Source of the DNA: Streptomyces niveus
Lineage (GTDB): Bacteria; Actinomycetota; Actinomycetes; Streptomycetales; Streptomycetaceae
Length of the DNA: 64,000 nt
Direction: 5' to 3'
NCBI RefSeq assembly: GCF_002009175.1
Contig: NZ_CP018047.1
Span: 5,456,001 to 5,520,000 of the forward strand
Shown here: piece after piece, positions 49,868-59,159 of the stretch
Layout: the number at the start of each line of letters is the position of its first letter
Position numbering within the stretch: position 1 is the first letter of the stretch
Notes under the pieces: generated by a model
What the model saw: only the letters and a program-made list of their open reading frames with translations
Databases searched by the model: none
What the model was told of the DNA's origin: nothing
Position numbers and translations under genes: made by a program

Positions 49868-50143
49868 ATGGCGTGGGCCTACGCGGAACTGGCCAAGGAA
49901 GCAGCCAAGCGCGGCGGTCCCACCGCGCTGCGCGCCTTTTACACCGGTCGGGGCATCATTATCGGCGGCGCCATCACCAGCGCCTCCATCGCGGGGACCG
50001 TCGCCTACGACAAGTGGAGCAAACGCCGCACCGCTGCCGCTGCCGAAACCGCGTCCGACGCTACAACGGAAACTCCAGCCGCTGGCGGCACCCGGAGCGG
50101 GCAACCTGCCGATAGCTCCCGTACGGACCGACTCCTGCAGTGA
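49868..50143 (+). CDS. Small single-pass membrane protein (91 aa)
   Basis: ATG 49868 follows GAGGAGCACC. Residues 1-30 form a charged amphipathic region (AWAYAELAKEAAKRGGPTAL). One membrane segment follows (GIIIGGAITSASIAGTVAYDKW), then a Thr/Ala-rich tail. The layout recalls small membrane proteins of actinomycete integrative elements. Function unknown. Confidence 0.6.
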   Translation: MAWAYAELAKEAAKRGGPTALRAFYTGRGIIIGGAITSASIAGTVAYDKWSKRRTAAAAETASDATTETPAAGGTRSGQPADSSRTDRLLQ

Positions 50144-50426
50144 GCGAACAGCTACCCAGCGGCGGGCATCGGAACGGAAACCGGCGCTAACGCCGAATTC
50201 GCCGCCCGCGCGGTCGTCGCGTGCTGGGACCTGATCACCCAGGAGGGTTGGGCAAGGCGGTGGTCGACGTCGCCGAGGAGAAGCGACAAGCCGGTCAAGG
50301 TCCGTGCCGACCGGCGGCGTGGCATCACCGAGACGGCACAGTGCAGCTGGTGACCATCCGCGGCCGGCAGGCGTCCGTGCCGCGTTCCCGCGACCTGACC
50401 GCGAGGGACCTGGTCCGGCCACGGGT

Positions 50427-50789
50427 CTACGGCCCGTGGCCGGCAGGACTGCCGTCGGCCACGGACCCCTGCACGGGCGCTGCCGAACGGCTGTCACGGG
50501 ACACCGGACGGGCGTCTGTCTCCGGGTACCCGAACCCCCTGAACCCGCCGCCGAGGTAGCCGCCGATCACGATGACCGACGCCGCAGCGCCGATGGCGTA
50601 CGCGAGCCGTTCGCCCTTGGACGCCTGGACGGGGGATCCCGGGGTCGGGGCCGTCCACCGGTAGACGCGCCAGGCCAGCACCAGCGCGACGGCGACGACG
50701 AAGGCGGTGAACACGTCGAACGTCACGGCGGGCATGGGCTCCGTGTCCTGGGCGGCGGTCGCCGAGGTGACGCCGTCGATGCTGAACAT
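50427..50789 (-). CDS. Small membrane protein of integrative-element type (120 aa)
   Basis: ATG 50789 with an excellent GGAGG. Residues MFSIDGVTSATAAQDTEPMP are followed by two membrane segments (FTAFVVAVALVLAWRVYRW and LAYAIGAAASVIVIGGYLGGGF) separated by a Pro/Gly/Lys loop. The C-terminal 30 residues may be read-through beyond the conserved part. Similar two-segment proteins accompany replication and transfer genes of pSAM2-like elements. No such genes remain nearby. Confidence 0.65.
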   Translation of the reverse strand: MFSIDGVTSATAAQDTEPMPAVTFDVFTAFVVAVALVLAWRVYRWTAPTPGSPVQASKGERLAYAIGAAASVIVIGGYLGGGFRGFGYPETDARPVSRDSRSAAPVQGSVADGSPAGHGP

Positions 50790-50948
50790 GAGAGACCTCC
50801 GGTGAGTTGGGATTGTCACGATGGAGGGCGCGGGGGTTAGCCCCGCAAGTCCTCGTCCTCGTGGAGAGCCCATCGGACCGCAAGTACTGGATGGCGGAGA
50901 GGCAGAAAAGTGGACCCCCTGCTCCGTGAGGACGCCTAGCCTCGGGGC

Positions 50949-51968
50949 GTGAGCCGCAACAACAAGCCGCCCCTCGCGTTCCGGCCCGTACGGCAAGCCC
51001 TGGACGCTGCTGGCTACGGTCCGGACGTCTACGCGGACAAGACGTTCCTTCTGGACTACCGCAAGGGCTTCATCCCGAAGCCGACCGTGGACGCCACCGC
51101 CGAGGAGATCGATAACGCGGTGCTGGCCGCCGAACTCTGCGCTCGGGCCCGCTTTGTCGGCCAGCTGTGCCCAGGAGTGAAAGGGAGGCTGCTGGCGATG
51201 AATCCCGATCCCGGCGCCACCCGCGAGCTCCGCACCAGACTGCGGAAAGGAGTCGAGAACCTTCTGAAGCGACCTGAGTTCGGACCGGCGCCTCCCAGAA
51301 TCAACGTCTACTCCCAGAAGGCCATCGAGGCGCTGCTTCCTCTTTCACCCAAGCCGGTGCTGGCGATGTTCGTCCACCTCGCCCAGATTCACGGGCTCAG
51401 CCAGGATCAGATCAATGCCTTCCTGGGGGACGTCGAGAAAGCCCCCGGGGGGAAGCGCGCCTGCAAAACCGGTCTGCGCGACGCATTCGGGGTCATGTGC
51501 GTTGAGATGGGACAGCCCCTCAGGGGACTGAGCCGGAAGATCCTAGAAGAGGCATTCCTCTCCGCCAACCCTCGGGCAAGACGCCTGCGCGAGCTGATGG
51601 TGGAACAGGGCTACAAGCCGGGGTCCACGCGCGGCGACGGCATGGTCAGCCTGATCGACATGGTCAGCACGGCCAATCTCACCGACACGAAACGGGCGTT
51701 GCGTCTGCTCGATGAGAGCAGCGACGTTGTCCTACGGCAGAGCGTGTTGCGGGTAGGGCAGGCGCGACGCACGGGGCGCTTCCCGCACGAGGACCACCAC
51801 CTGCAACGGTGTCGGGCGGCGGCCGACTGGGACGCGCTCATCACGTGCCAGATCCTCGACCCGCGCACCTCGGCGTGGTGGAAAGCCTCCTACGGGGACT
51901 TCCGCCCCCTCCTCGGCATCGCTACGGAGGTCATGGCCGAAGTCGCCCGTGGCACAAGGGAGGAGTGA
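50949..51968 (+). CDS. Hypothetical protein, 339 aa
   Basis: GTG 50949 start. Soluble, basic protein with no recognised domain and no signal or membrane segment. Readable blocks are RPVRQALDAAGYGPDVYADKTFLLDYRKGFIPKP, VYSQKAIEALLPLSPKPVLAMFVHLAQIHGLS and LTDTKRALRLLDESSDVVLRQSVLRVGQARRTG. Codon use fits a real gene. It stands alone between an element-type membrane protein (divergent) and a murC fragment. Function unknown. Confidence 0.7.
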   Translation: MSRNNKPPLAFRPVRQALDAAGYGPDVYADKTFLLDYRKGFIPKPTVDATAEEIDNAVLAAELCARARFVGQLCPGVKGRLLAMNPDPGATRELRTRLRKGVENLLKRPEFGPAPPRINVYSQKAIEALLPLSPKPVLAMFVHLAQIHGLSQDQINAFLGDVEKAPGGKRACKTGLRDAFGVMCVEMGQPLRGLSRKILEEAFLSANPRARRLRELMVEQGYKPGSTRGDGMVSLIDMVSTANLTDTKRALRLLDESSDVVLRQSVLRVGQARRTGRFPHEDHHLQRCRAAADWDALITCQILDPRTSAWWKASYGDFRPLLGIATEVMAEVARGTREE

Positions 51969-52058
51969 GAGGCGGGCGGTCAGTCCGGCCCGCGGTCCGA
52001 CGAGGCGGCCTTGGTGCGTGACGCGGTGCGCAATCTGCTCGGCGAGGTGTCCGCGCCC

Positions 52059-52259
52059 TCCGTCCCGGGCGCCCACCACGCCCACAACGCGGTCGGCGCG
52101 CTCGCCGCCGGGGTCGCCCTCGGCATCCCGGCGCACAGTCTGGGTTCCGCGCTCGGCTCGTATACCGGGGTCAAGCGCCGCCTCCAGCTCAAGGGCGAGG
52201 CGGCGGGCGTGCAGGTCATCGACTCGTACGCCGGCCTACTGGTGGGCTCTCGTATTTAA
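52059..52259 (+). pseudogene. Fragment of murC (UDP-N-acetylmuramate-alanine ligase)
   Basis: The peptide VPGAHHAHNAVGALAAGVAL, then GIPAHSLGSALGSYTGVKRRLQLKGEAAGVQVIDSYA, is the end of the central Mur-ligase domain and the start of the C-terminal domain of MurC. It breaks off abruptly at repeat R2, where murC normally continues HHPTE. The 5' side also dissolves upstream of about 52050. Essential murC must be elsewhere; this is a transported fragment. Confidence 0.75.
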
Positions 52260-52265
52260 CCGTCG
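52237..52265 (+). repeat. Direct repeat R2 (29 bp)
   Basis: Begins TACTGGTGGGCTCTCGTATT; same orientation as R1 at 49575-49603. It truncates the murC fragment. Confidence 0.6.
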
Positions 52266-52361
52266 TCAGTTCTGCGTGTGCCCCGCTCTGCTGGTGACTG
52301 CGCGTGATCTGGTTGGGCGCATGGGTGGATTCGGACCGATAGCCCCGCTTAGTGTTCGCCG

Positions 52362-52955
52362 GTGAGCCGAAAGAAGAGCGCCAAGTACGCTGCCCACGCC
52401 TTCAAAAACGAGATCGACCGCATCCTTGCTTTCGTGCAAGAGGCGGAAGACTCCAAGCTCACGGACCAGGCGATGACCTGGACATACGAGCTTGCCTTGA
52501 TCAAGACCGCCGTCGCCTTCGAGCACCTCATGCTTGAGTGCATCGTCTGCGCAGTGAATAACGACACTGGGACGATATCAAGTCAGACCGGGATTAACTT
52601 CCCGAAGCACCTCACAGATGAGGTCTGTGAGTACCTCGTGACAGGTGGCGGATACTTCGACTTCAAGGGACGGGACGGCCTGCTCAAGGTCCTCAAGCAG
52701 TTCATGCCGCCCACCCACTACCTGCCCACGGCTGTGAAGGACCCGAAGTTCAAGGACGCGCTGGACCAACTCGTCGCTTTGCGGAACTTCGCAGCCCACG
52801 AGAGTCCGGCGAGTAAGGCTAAGGTGCTCAACGTCCTCAAACTGCAACGAATTGGCAGCGCTGGGGCCTGGGTTAAGCGGCAGGGCCGCTTCCAGAAGCT
52901 TGCGTTTCGACTGACCGATCTGGCGGACAGCATCAGCACAGCCGCGCCGTACTAG
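52362..52955 (+). CDS. HEPN-motif protein (197 aa)
   Basis: GTG 52362 start. Mostly helical soluble protein with blocks FKNEIDRILAFVQEAEDS, LIKTAVAFEHLMLECIVCAV and LDQLVALRNFAAHESPASKAKVL. RNFAAH at residues 141-146 matches the R-N-x3-H motif of HEPN ribonucleases, embedded in the usual helical context. HEPN proteins act as RNases in toxin-antitoxin and antiviral systems. No obvious antitoxin neighbour. No Shine-Dalgarno; TAGTGT ends 6 nt before the start, so a leaderless message is possible. Confidence 0.7.
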   Translation: MSRKKSAKYAAHAFKNEIDRILAFVQEAEDSKLTDQAMTWTYELALIKTAVAFEHLMLECIVCAVNNDTGTISSQTGINFPKHLTDEVCEYLVTGGGYFDFKGRDGLLKVLKQFMPPTHYLPTAVKDPKFKDALDQLVALRNFAAHESPASKAKVLNVLKLQRIGSAGAWVKRQGRFQKLAFRLTDLADSISTAAPY

Positions 52956-53098
52956 GCCGAGGTAGTGGTTGGCGCTCGCGTTCAGCGGTCGCCGGTTCCC
53001 CGAGGCACCCAGCCTGCTGGTGACCTTCCGCGACCTCCGGCGGCGTATCGGCTCCAGGTCCCGCCGGTCTCGCTGCGGAGCCTGGAGGTCGTCTTGTC

Positions 53099-53248
53099 GT
53101 GGTAGCCGAGAGCTTCGGCGACGACGGCCGGGAAATGTTCGATCTGATCGAACTGTCAGTGATTCTCTCTCCGGCGGAGACATTCGAGCTGCATATTCCG
53201 ATCGGAGCCGTCCTGTATTTGATCTTTACGCGAACCAACCGGAAGTAG
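53099..53248 (+). CDS. Possible 49-aa peptide
   Basis: GTG 53099, with GGAGG 10 nt upstream, encodes VVAESFGDDGREMFDLIELS and a hydrophobic end (HIPIGAVLYLIFTRTNRK). Base composition is less G+C-biased than its surroundings. It could be the C-terminal remnant of a larger gene. Confidence 0.25.
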   Translation: MVAESFGDDGREMFDLIELSVILSPAETFELHIPIGAVLYLIFTRTNRK

Positions 53249-53513
53249 CTGAGGGTTGCAGGGCCGGGCCACACCTCCTCGGGACCGTCGTCCGTTGACC
53301 TCCACCTGTCAGTCGGTCAAAGAGTGTCCCGGCTGCTGTGGGCGAGGATCGTGTCGGTCATCGCGACGGCGCGTGGTTCCTCTGTCGCCGTTCGTCGAAC
53401 ATCACACCCATCCGGGCCGTGCGGCAGTCCTGCCTTGCCTGGGCGACCGAGACAGCGACACGGCCTGGTCCTCACTGTGTCCGGCGTGGGGAGTCGAGCG
53501 GTAGGCCCCGTCG

Positions 53514-53672
53514 GGGTTCCCGAAGCACGCACTCCACTCCCAGGCGGGGATGCTCGTTGACGAGCGCCGTGACCTGGGCCGGGTCGGGTCGAGTTGCGCT
53601 GCGAGAAACGCCGAGGCGCGTCCGCAGGACGTCGTTGGCCAGCCTGAGCTGGGCGTTCTCCTTGCCGACAGA
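53514..53672 (-). mobile_element. IS3-like transposase remnant
   Basis: The minus-strand peptide KENAQLRLANDVLRTRLG resembles the coiled-coil end of an IS3 OrfA, and VTALVNEHPRLGVECVLRE the start of OrfB. Both are in one degraded frame, with no ends found. Confidence 0.35.
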
Positions 53673-53873
53673 GATGAGCACGGGGTCCGCCTCGTCCAAT
53701 CCGGTGGCCGCGTTCGCCGTCACGCGTGCCCGCCGCCACCTCGACCCCGCAGGTCTGGCCTGGATCCACCACCACCCGGACAACCCCGCAGCGCTGGGTG
53801 AGGTGCTCCTCGCGACGATCTACGGCAGCGTTCCCGCCGACCGTGCTCCGTGTGAGGCGGCGTGGACCGTGGG

Positions 53874-55394
53874 CTATGGGGTGTCGTCGGCCTGTTGCGT
53901 CCGGGCGTGCTCGAGTGCGGCCCATGGGAGTTCCGTGCCGTACGCCCGGATTTGGTTGAGCAGCTTCGTCAGGCCGGCGGGGGCGTGGCGCCAGTGGTCG
54001 GTCAGGCTCACGTGCGTACTGATGTCGTCCATGAGCTGGGAGATGACCCAGGCGGCTTCCGTGGGCCGGTCCCCTCCGCCGGGGCCCCACCACAGATGAT
54101 CCCCGGGGGTGCACGGCCCGGGGTGGATCCGGCCGTCCGTGGTCTGTATCCACACGGTGTCTTCCAGAATCACGGACTTGAGCTGGGCGTCTTGGTCCGG
54201 TAGCCGCAGTGGGGCCAGGAAGACCCAGGAGACATCGCGGGAGGATCCCTTGCGGACGGCGGGAATCCCGGTGGTGGGGTCGGTGTAGAAGGTCACGTCC
54301 TGGGCGTCGTCGGCAAGGACGGCGTGCACGGCGGTGGGGGTGCACGGCGTGAGTTGCTGCCCCCACCGGCGGGCGGCGGGGCCTCGGGTGCGTACTTCGG
54401 TGTGCGGGCCGTACGGCAGGAGGTCGGTTGCGTAGTCCATGCCGATCTCCATCGGTTCGTAAGCTTCGAAGAGCTGGCTGGAGGCGATGGTGCACCAGCC
54501 TGCGGCAAGCACGTCACGGTCACCAGTGCGGGGCAGGGGATAGCCGTCGGTGCGGTGGCGGGCGGCGATGAGGAGTGGGTCGCCGCGAGGATCTCCACCG
54601 TGCTCGCCGAAGATGCGTATCTCGCTGGCGAGGTTGTCGATGTGCTGATTGCGCATGGAGTTGGCCAGGTCAAGGAGTGCCGTTTTGGCAGCGTCGAATG
54701 GCCATCGGACGGTGGCTGCCTGCCGCAGGGTGGTCTCCTTCTCGTCGGGCAGGACTTCGGCGAGGGTGACGGGTGCACCCGGCGACCATTGGCTGATCAC
54801 GTCGGAGCGTCGCAGCGCGCGGGGCCACCAGGGCAGCGGCTGGCCGACGAGCCGGGTGAGAAGACCCCACTGGGTTTCGTACTCCAGGGACGGCTGTGCG
54901 GTGTCGGCCGCAATCAGGGCCGGTCCTGAGAATCCGATGTCGCCGAACAGGACGCATACGGTGATGACGCCCTGAGCGCCGGGGTCCTCGGCCAGTTCTT
55001 CGGCCATGGCGCAGGCTGCGCCACGACGAGTGGTGTGGACGATGCGCACGACACCGAGGTCTGTTTCCCAGTCCATGGCCGGGCCCTGGGACGTGGGCTG
55101 GAATCCGAGCCACTTGCCGGGGGCGACGGACCGAGTGTCCAGGGACGGATCAAGCAGCACGGCTCCTCGCTCACGAAACCTGCTGGAGCGGGCCGCCCAG
55201 GAATAGACCGAGCCGCCGTCCCACGTCACGGGGGGCTCCTTGCCGAGTGCCTGGTCGAACAGGTTGTGATGTTCCCGGGACCCTTCAGGGAAGTCTCCGT
55301 CTTCCTCCAGCAGACGATCCAGCTCGCCTTTTTCCAGGTGGAGGAGCTTCTCCACCTCGTATCTACGCAGGTATGCCATCTTCCGCCAGGCCAC
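53874..55394 (-). CDS. Hypothetical protein, 506 aa, divergent from KAP NTPase
   Basis: GTG 55394 is chosen because AAGGAGA lies 8 nt upstream. The N-terminus VAWRKMAYLRRYEVEKLLHL begins with a helical, possibly HTH-like region (to LEEDGDFPEG). The rest is a soluble mixed alpha/beta protein without recognised motif; a conserved-looking stretch is GVITVCVLFGDIGFSGPALIAADT. No signal peptide or membrane segment. It shares a 280-bp divergent promoter region with the NTPase gene, which suggests a functional pair. Function unknown. Confidence 0.7.
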   Translation of the reverse strand: MAWRKMAYLRRYEVEKLLHLEKGELDRLLEEDGDFPEGSREHHNLFDQALGKEPPVTWDGGSVYSWAARSSRFRERGAVLLDPSLDTRSVAPGKWLGFQPTSQGPAMDWETDLGVVRIVHTTRRGAACAMAEELAEDPGAQGVITVCVLFGDIGFSGPALIAADTAQPSLEYETQWGLLTRLVGQPLPWWPRALRRSDVISQWSPGAPVTLAEVLPDEKETTLRQAATVRWPFDAAKTALLDLANSMRNQHIDNLASEIRIFGEHGGDPRGDPLLIAARHRTDGYPLPRTGDRDVLAAGWCTIASSQLFEAYEPMEIGMDYATDLLPYGPHTEVRTRGPAARRWGQQLTPCTPTAVHAVLADDAQDVTFYTDPTTGIPAVRKGSSRDVSWVFLAPLRLPDQDAQLKSVILEDTVWIQTTDGRIHPGPCTPGDHLWWGPGGGDRPTEAAWVISQLMDDISTHVSLTDHWRHAPAGLTKLLNQIRAYGTELPWAALEHARTQQADDTP

Positions 55395-55674
55395 GTCGCC
55401 CTCTCCTTGGTGCAGTTGCTCCTCGATGCAACGCGTGCGTCGACCGTGTCCGCCAGCGGACCTCGATGGGCCGCATCCATGAAATGCCGCGACCGCCAGC
55501 TGCCACCAGCGATATTGCGTCAACCTTCCTCGTGACGGGTCCTGTTGAGCATGATGGCTCCTACGATGCTGCCCCGGTCCAGTGGTGCCAGACGGGACAG
55601 CAGGTGTCAGCCCCTTACGGTTTCCCATCGTTCTCGGGCCACAGGATGCGTTCGCTGCTCAGAGGAAGGCATCG

Positions 55675-58056
55675 ATGCCGAGCGGAATCTGGCACCTGGA
55701 GCCCCGGCGGATCCGACCCTGGTACGAGCGTGCCGTGACGGCGTCAATCGCGCACCCAGAGATCCGGGCGTATCTGGACCTGGACCGTCCGCAGGTCACG
55801 GACGAGCACTTGCAACGGGCCTTCGACCAGCCCCGGGTGATCTCCGAAGTGCTGCGGGCCGATCCCTCCTACTTCGATCTTCGCCGGAGGGCCGCCCGCG
55901 TCGACTCCTTGCGTCAACGTTTCATCGAGTCCCGGGAGCGATGCCGCGCCACGCCCTTCCTGTCCCTCGTGTTCCTGGTGGCGCTCGTCTACTGGCTGGC
56001 TGACGCAGTGGTCGGAATGCCCTGGTGGGCTGGTGTCACGGTCCATATCTGGCCCATCGGCTACTGCGGCGTCAAGGAGTTCAGGGACGCGGACAACCGG
56101 AGCAACTTCGTCGAACAGATGCAGACCGCCGTGTACGGCGTGCTGTGGGCCGTCTGCGCGGCCGACTCCGAGGTGAGACTGGGCTGGTGGGCGCTCGTCA
56201 AGCTGAAGAAGACAATGGATCCGATCATGCGGCGTGAGATGACAGCGCTGCTCGGGCCTGATCACGAGTCACTGCTGGTGGCCCGCAGCCATGACGGTCT
56301 CATCGACGCCGGCAACTCCCGGTACTGGATATCTACACAGGTCGAGGCCACACTGCAGCGCAAGCTCGACCAGATGAGCGGCGGCGCGATCGCGATCTGC
56401 GGCCCTCGGGGCGTCGGCAAGAGCACCCTGCTGAAGAAGGCATGCCAGGGTCGGCTCGGCCCGTTCCGCCAACTGCATTTCCACACCATCGTCCAGACGC
56501 CGGCCAACTACCGTCCCGAGGAGTTCCTGCTCTCGCTGTTCCAGTCGGTGTGCCGGGATTACCTCGCGCTGTACGGCCGCCGTCCGCGTACCCCGTTTCT
56601 GTTCCGCTCGCGGGCCCGTGCAGCACAGAGCCCCCGGCGCCTTTACTACTCGGCCCTCCGGTGGGCCCAGCTCCTGGCCGGGCTCGGCCTGGTCGTCCTG
56701 GCGATCCAGAGGGAAGTCCGCGATCTCGTCGATGCCGTCTACCAGTCCGCTCACCCCGCCGCCGCGGGGTGGGCGGTGGGTCTGCAGGAGTGGACGCTGA
56801 CCGCATGGCAGGAGCATCCCGTGGTCTCCCGACTGGTGCTGCTCGCGGTAGGGACGCTGTTGCTGTGCTGGGCCGATCCGAGGAGTTGGCTCACCCGACG
56901 GCCGATGCGACGCCTGGTGCACGACTGCCACAACTACCTGAACCTGCTGCAGCACATCCAGTCCGTCGGCACCTCGACCTCGCTCGGCGCGTCGGCCCGC
57001 GCCCTCACCCTGGGATTCGGCCGTACCAGCGGCAGCAGCTCCCGCACCTTCACCTACCCGGAGCTGGTGTGGGAGTTCCGAAGTCTGCTGTCCCGCATCA
57101 GCGCCATCGAGCGCCAGGACAACTGGAAGGTCTTCATCGGCATCGACGAGCTCGACCGGCTCGGCTCGAGCGAGCAGGCACGCGCGTTCCTCGCTGAGAT
57201 CAAGGCCATCTTCGACGTACCGCGCGTGTACTTCGTCCTGTCGGTGTCGGAGGACATCGGGTCGGCCTTCATCCGCCGCGGACTGCCCACCCGCGACATC
57301 ACCGACAGCTCGTTGGAGGACGTCCTGGTCATCGAGGCTCGCACCCTGGAGGAGTCCAGATCGCTGCTGCAGATACGGGTCCCGGGATTCACCGATCCCT
57401 TCGTCGCACTCGTCCACGCGCTGTCCGGCGGGCTCCCGCGCGACCTCATCCGCTACACCCGCAAGGTGACAGAGACCCACCGGCGCACCCGGCAGCCCGG
57501 ATTGGCGGCGCTCGCCCGTGAAGTGCTGTGGGAAGAGGCCGCACAGGCCCTGGCCGGATTTCGCACGCTACTGGCTCGCCACGACGACTCCGCCGCCAAC
57601 GCGCAGACCGTGCACGACCTGCACACCCTAGTCACCCTGATCCGCGAGGCCGACTCCAGCCGGGCCAACCCCGAACTCGAGCAGCGCATCCTGCACCTGG
57701 CACACACAGTCCACCCTCCCCACCCCGAAGGCACCGATCCCGTCGGCGAACCTGCCCAGCGGTGGGAGGAGTTCTCCTGCTACCTCTACTTCATCGGCAC
57801 CCTGCTCGAAGTATTCGCGCGACGTAACTTCGCCGCCCGCAAAGAGGCCTACACCGGCACCGACAAAGCACCCGCCGACCTCCAGCGACTGGCCGAAGCA
57901 CGCCTGGAGATGACCGTATCCCCGCACAGCGCCCGCAAGATCCTGGAACAGTTCCGCGTGCACTGGGCACTGCGCCCCGCCGCCCTGCCGCGGATCGTGC
58001 CGCACCCCGGACCGGACGCGGAGCCCAGGCGATCCGCTGTACGCGGCCGTTCCTGA
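55675..58056 (+). CDS. KAP-family P-loop NTPase with membrane segments
   Basis: 793-aa protein from ATG 55675 (GAGGAAGG just upstream). Membrane segments occur at about residues 94-129, 331-347 and 382-399. Walker A GPRGVGKST is at 243-251 and Walker B VFIGIDELDR at 486-495, so two membrane helices lie between Walker A and B. That is the defining KAP arrangement. Sensor-like LSVSEDIGSAFIRRG and GGLPRDLIRYTRKV follow. KAP NTPases include the phage-exclusion protein PifA (established); a defence role here is inferred from family and island context. Confidence 0.82.
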   Translation: MPSGIWHLEPRRIRPWYERAVTASIAHPEIRAYLDLDRPQVTDEHLQRAFDQPRVISEVLRADPSYFDLRRRAARVDSLRQRFIESRERCRATPFLSLVFLVALVYWLADAVVGMPWWAGVTVHIWPIGYCGVKEFRDADNRSNFVEQMQTAVYGVLWAVCAADSEVRLGWWALVKLKKTMDPIMRREMTALLGPDHESLLVARSHDGLIDAGNSRYWISTQVEATLQRKLDQMSGGAIAICGPRGVGKSTLLKKACQGRLGPFRQLHFHTIVQTPANYRPEEFLLSLFQSVCRDYLALYGRRPRTPFLFRSRARAAQSPRRLYYSALRWAQLLAGLGLVVLAIQREVRDLVDAVYQSAHPAAAGWAVGLQEWTLTAWQEHPVVSRLVLLAVGTLLLCWADPRSWLTRRPMRRLVHDCHNYLNLLQHIQSVGTSTSLGASARALTLGFGRTSGSSSRTFTYPELVWEFRSLLSRISAIERQDNWKVFIGIDELDRLGSSEQARAFLAEIKAIFDVPRVYFVLSVSEDIGSAFIRRGLPTRDITDSSLEDVLVIEARTLEESRSLLQIRVPGFTDPFVALVHALSGGLPRDLIRYTRKVTETHRRTRQPGLAALAREVLWEEAAQALAGFRTLLARHDDSAANAQTVHDLHTLVTLIREADSSRANPELEQRILHLAHTVHPPHPEGTDPVGEPAQRWEEFSCYLYFIGTLLEVFARRNFAARKEAYTGTDKAPADLQRLAEARLEMTVSPHSARKILEQFRVHWALRPAALPRIVPHPGPDAEPRRSAVRGRS

Positions 58057-58744
58057 CACCGCCACCCGGCGCCTCATCACCGAAGGCCACCACGGGCGTG
58101 TCCGATGGGTCCCACGGCGGGTCTGCCGGCGGATCCGTTGGCGAGAGCGAGGTGGGGGGACAGGCTCAGCGTGTGAGCAAGCACCCAGCCGCGACACCAA
58201 GACAGACCATGGCTCCGAGGCGCAGGCCGACGATCCGCTGCAGGCGGTACTGCCCGGTGAACACCCGCGCGCTTTGCGGCCGTTCGGGCATGCCGAAGTC
58301 CCGGCCCTGCCCATCGAACCCAAGCACGACGCACGGGAACGTGCTGCGGCCGCTGTAGGATCTCCGCCAATCCCTGGCCAGTAGCGGTCACACGGCCAGG
58401 TCAGCGGCCACGGAAAGATCCGCCGCAGCACACAGGTCGGCTCCTCACGCGGGCTGGGTACTGCGGGCGTACGGGCCGGCGGTACTGCGGCTACGGAACG
58501 GGGACTCTGGGACGTGGTGGGGGTGAGCAGCGCGATGCCGCGTTCGATGGCGATCCGGGCCGCGATCTCTCCCGCGTCCTCACAGGCGAGGCCCGGTCGC
58601 AGGAGCCCGTGTTCGGCAGCGAGTGTCGCTGCAGCGACCCCGCGGCGTTTGTCCGCGCCGGGCGGCCGCTGCACGGTGACGGCGTCGGTGAGGATGACAT
58701 GACACCCCGTCGGCTCGCGTCCCGACCGGAGGGGAACCCAACCC
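58057..58744 (+). other. Decayed region downstream of the KAP gene
   Basis: No confident gene. On the minus strand, about 58520-58690, the peptide AATLAAEHGLLRPGLACEDA has protein character but no complete frame around it. The other frames are shadows. Confidence 0.4.
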
Positions 58745-58948
58745 GTGTCATTCGCCCACGATGCTCGGCTACATGCAGCGCGACGACGGGGCGCCGACGT
58801 CGACGTATTGCGTGCCATCGTCCGCGCCTGCCCCGACACCCTCACCGGTGACCGGGACAAGGCCCTTACGCTCACTGGCTTTCACTACGCCTCACGCAGT
58901 CAGGACCCGGCCGGGGGTGCGGTACCCCAGACAGTTCGGAAACAATGA
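58745..58948 (+). pseudogene. Tyrosine integrase fragment
   Basis: The peptide VDVLRAIVRACPDTLTGDRDKALTLTGFHYASRSQDPAG matches the start of the catalytic domain of actinomycete tyrosine recombinases, whose usual form is LRAMV..C...LAGVRDRALLLLGF...RRSEL. The catalytic Arg position reads ASRSQ, and the frame ends soon after, so the box I Arg context is altered and the rest is gone. It lies close to the displaced 3' end of the radical SAM gene, as expected for an integrase beside its attachment site. Confidence 0.55.
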
Positions 58949-59159
58949 TTACAGCGGTGGCGCTTCTCTCGCTAGAGAGAGCGAGACGACGCGGCTGTCC
59001 TTCATAGATGTTTCTGACAACGGGTTGCGTGACAAGGCCACGAAGGCTGCGGAGTGTGCGGGTCCCTGAGTGTCTCGAGGCGTGAGAGGCGTCCGCTGTC
59101 TACCGTCGTTGGCAAATAGATCAGCTCCCATAACGCTCTGACCAGGAAAGATTCTCGTG

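Larger units (their letters stand above)
52956..53873 (+). other. Decayed region between HEPN gene and 53874 gene
   Basis: 918 bp with no confident full-length gene. It holds a possible 49-aa peptide gene at 53099-53248 and an IS3-like remnant on the minus strand around 53514-53672. The rest shows broken coding bias on both strands. Confidence 0.4.

Noticed and set aside
50221..50840. Plus-strand frames around 50.2-50.8 kb
   Set aside because: No ribosome site or motif; antisense to the better supported 120-aa membrane protein that has GGAGG.
57628..58875. Minus-strand 415-codon frame downstream of the KAP gene
   Set aside because: Its 3' part is antisense to the KAP coding region. Only a short stretch (AATLAAEHGLLRPGLACEDA) looks protein-like and no full gene could be delimited.
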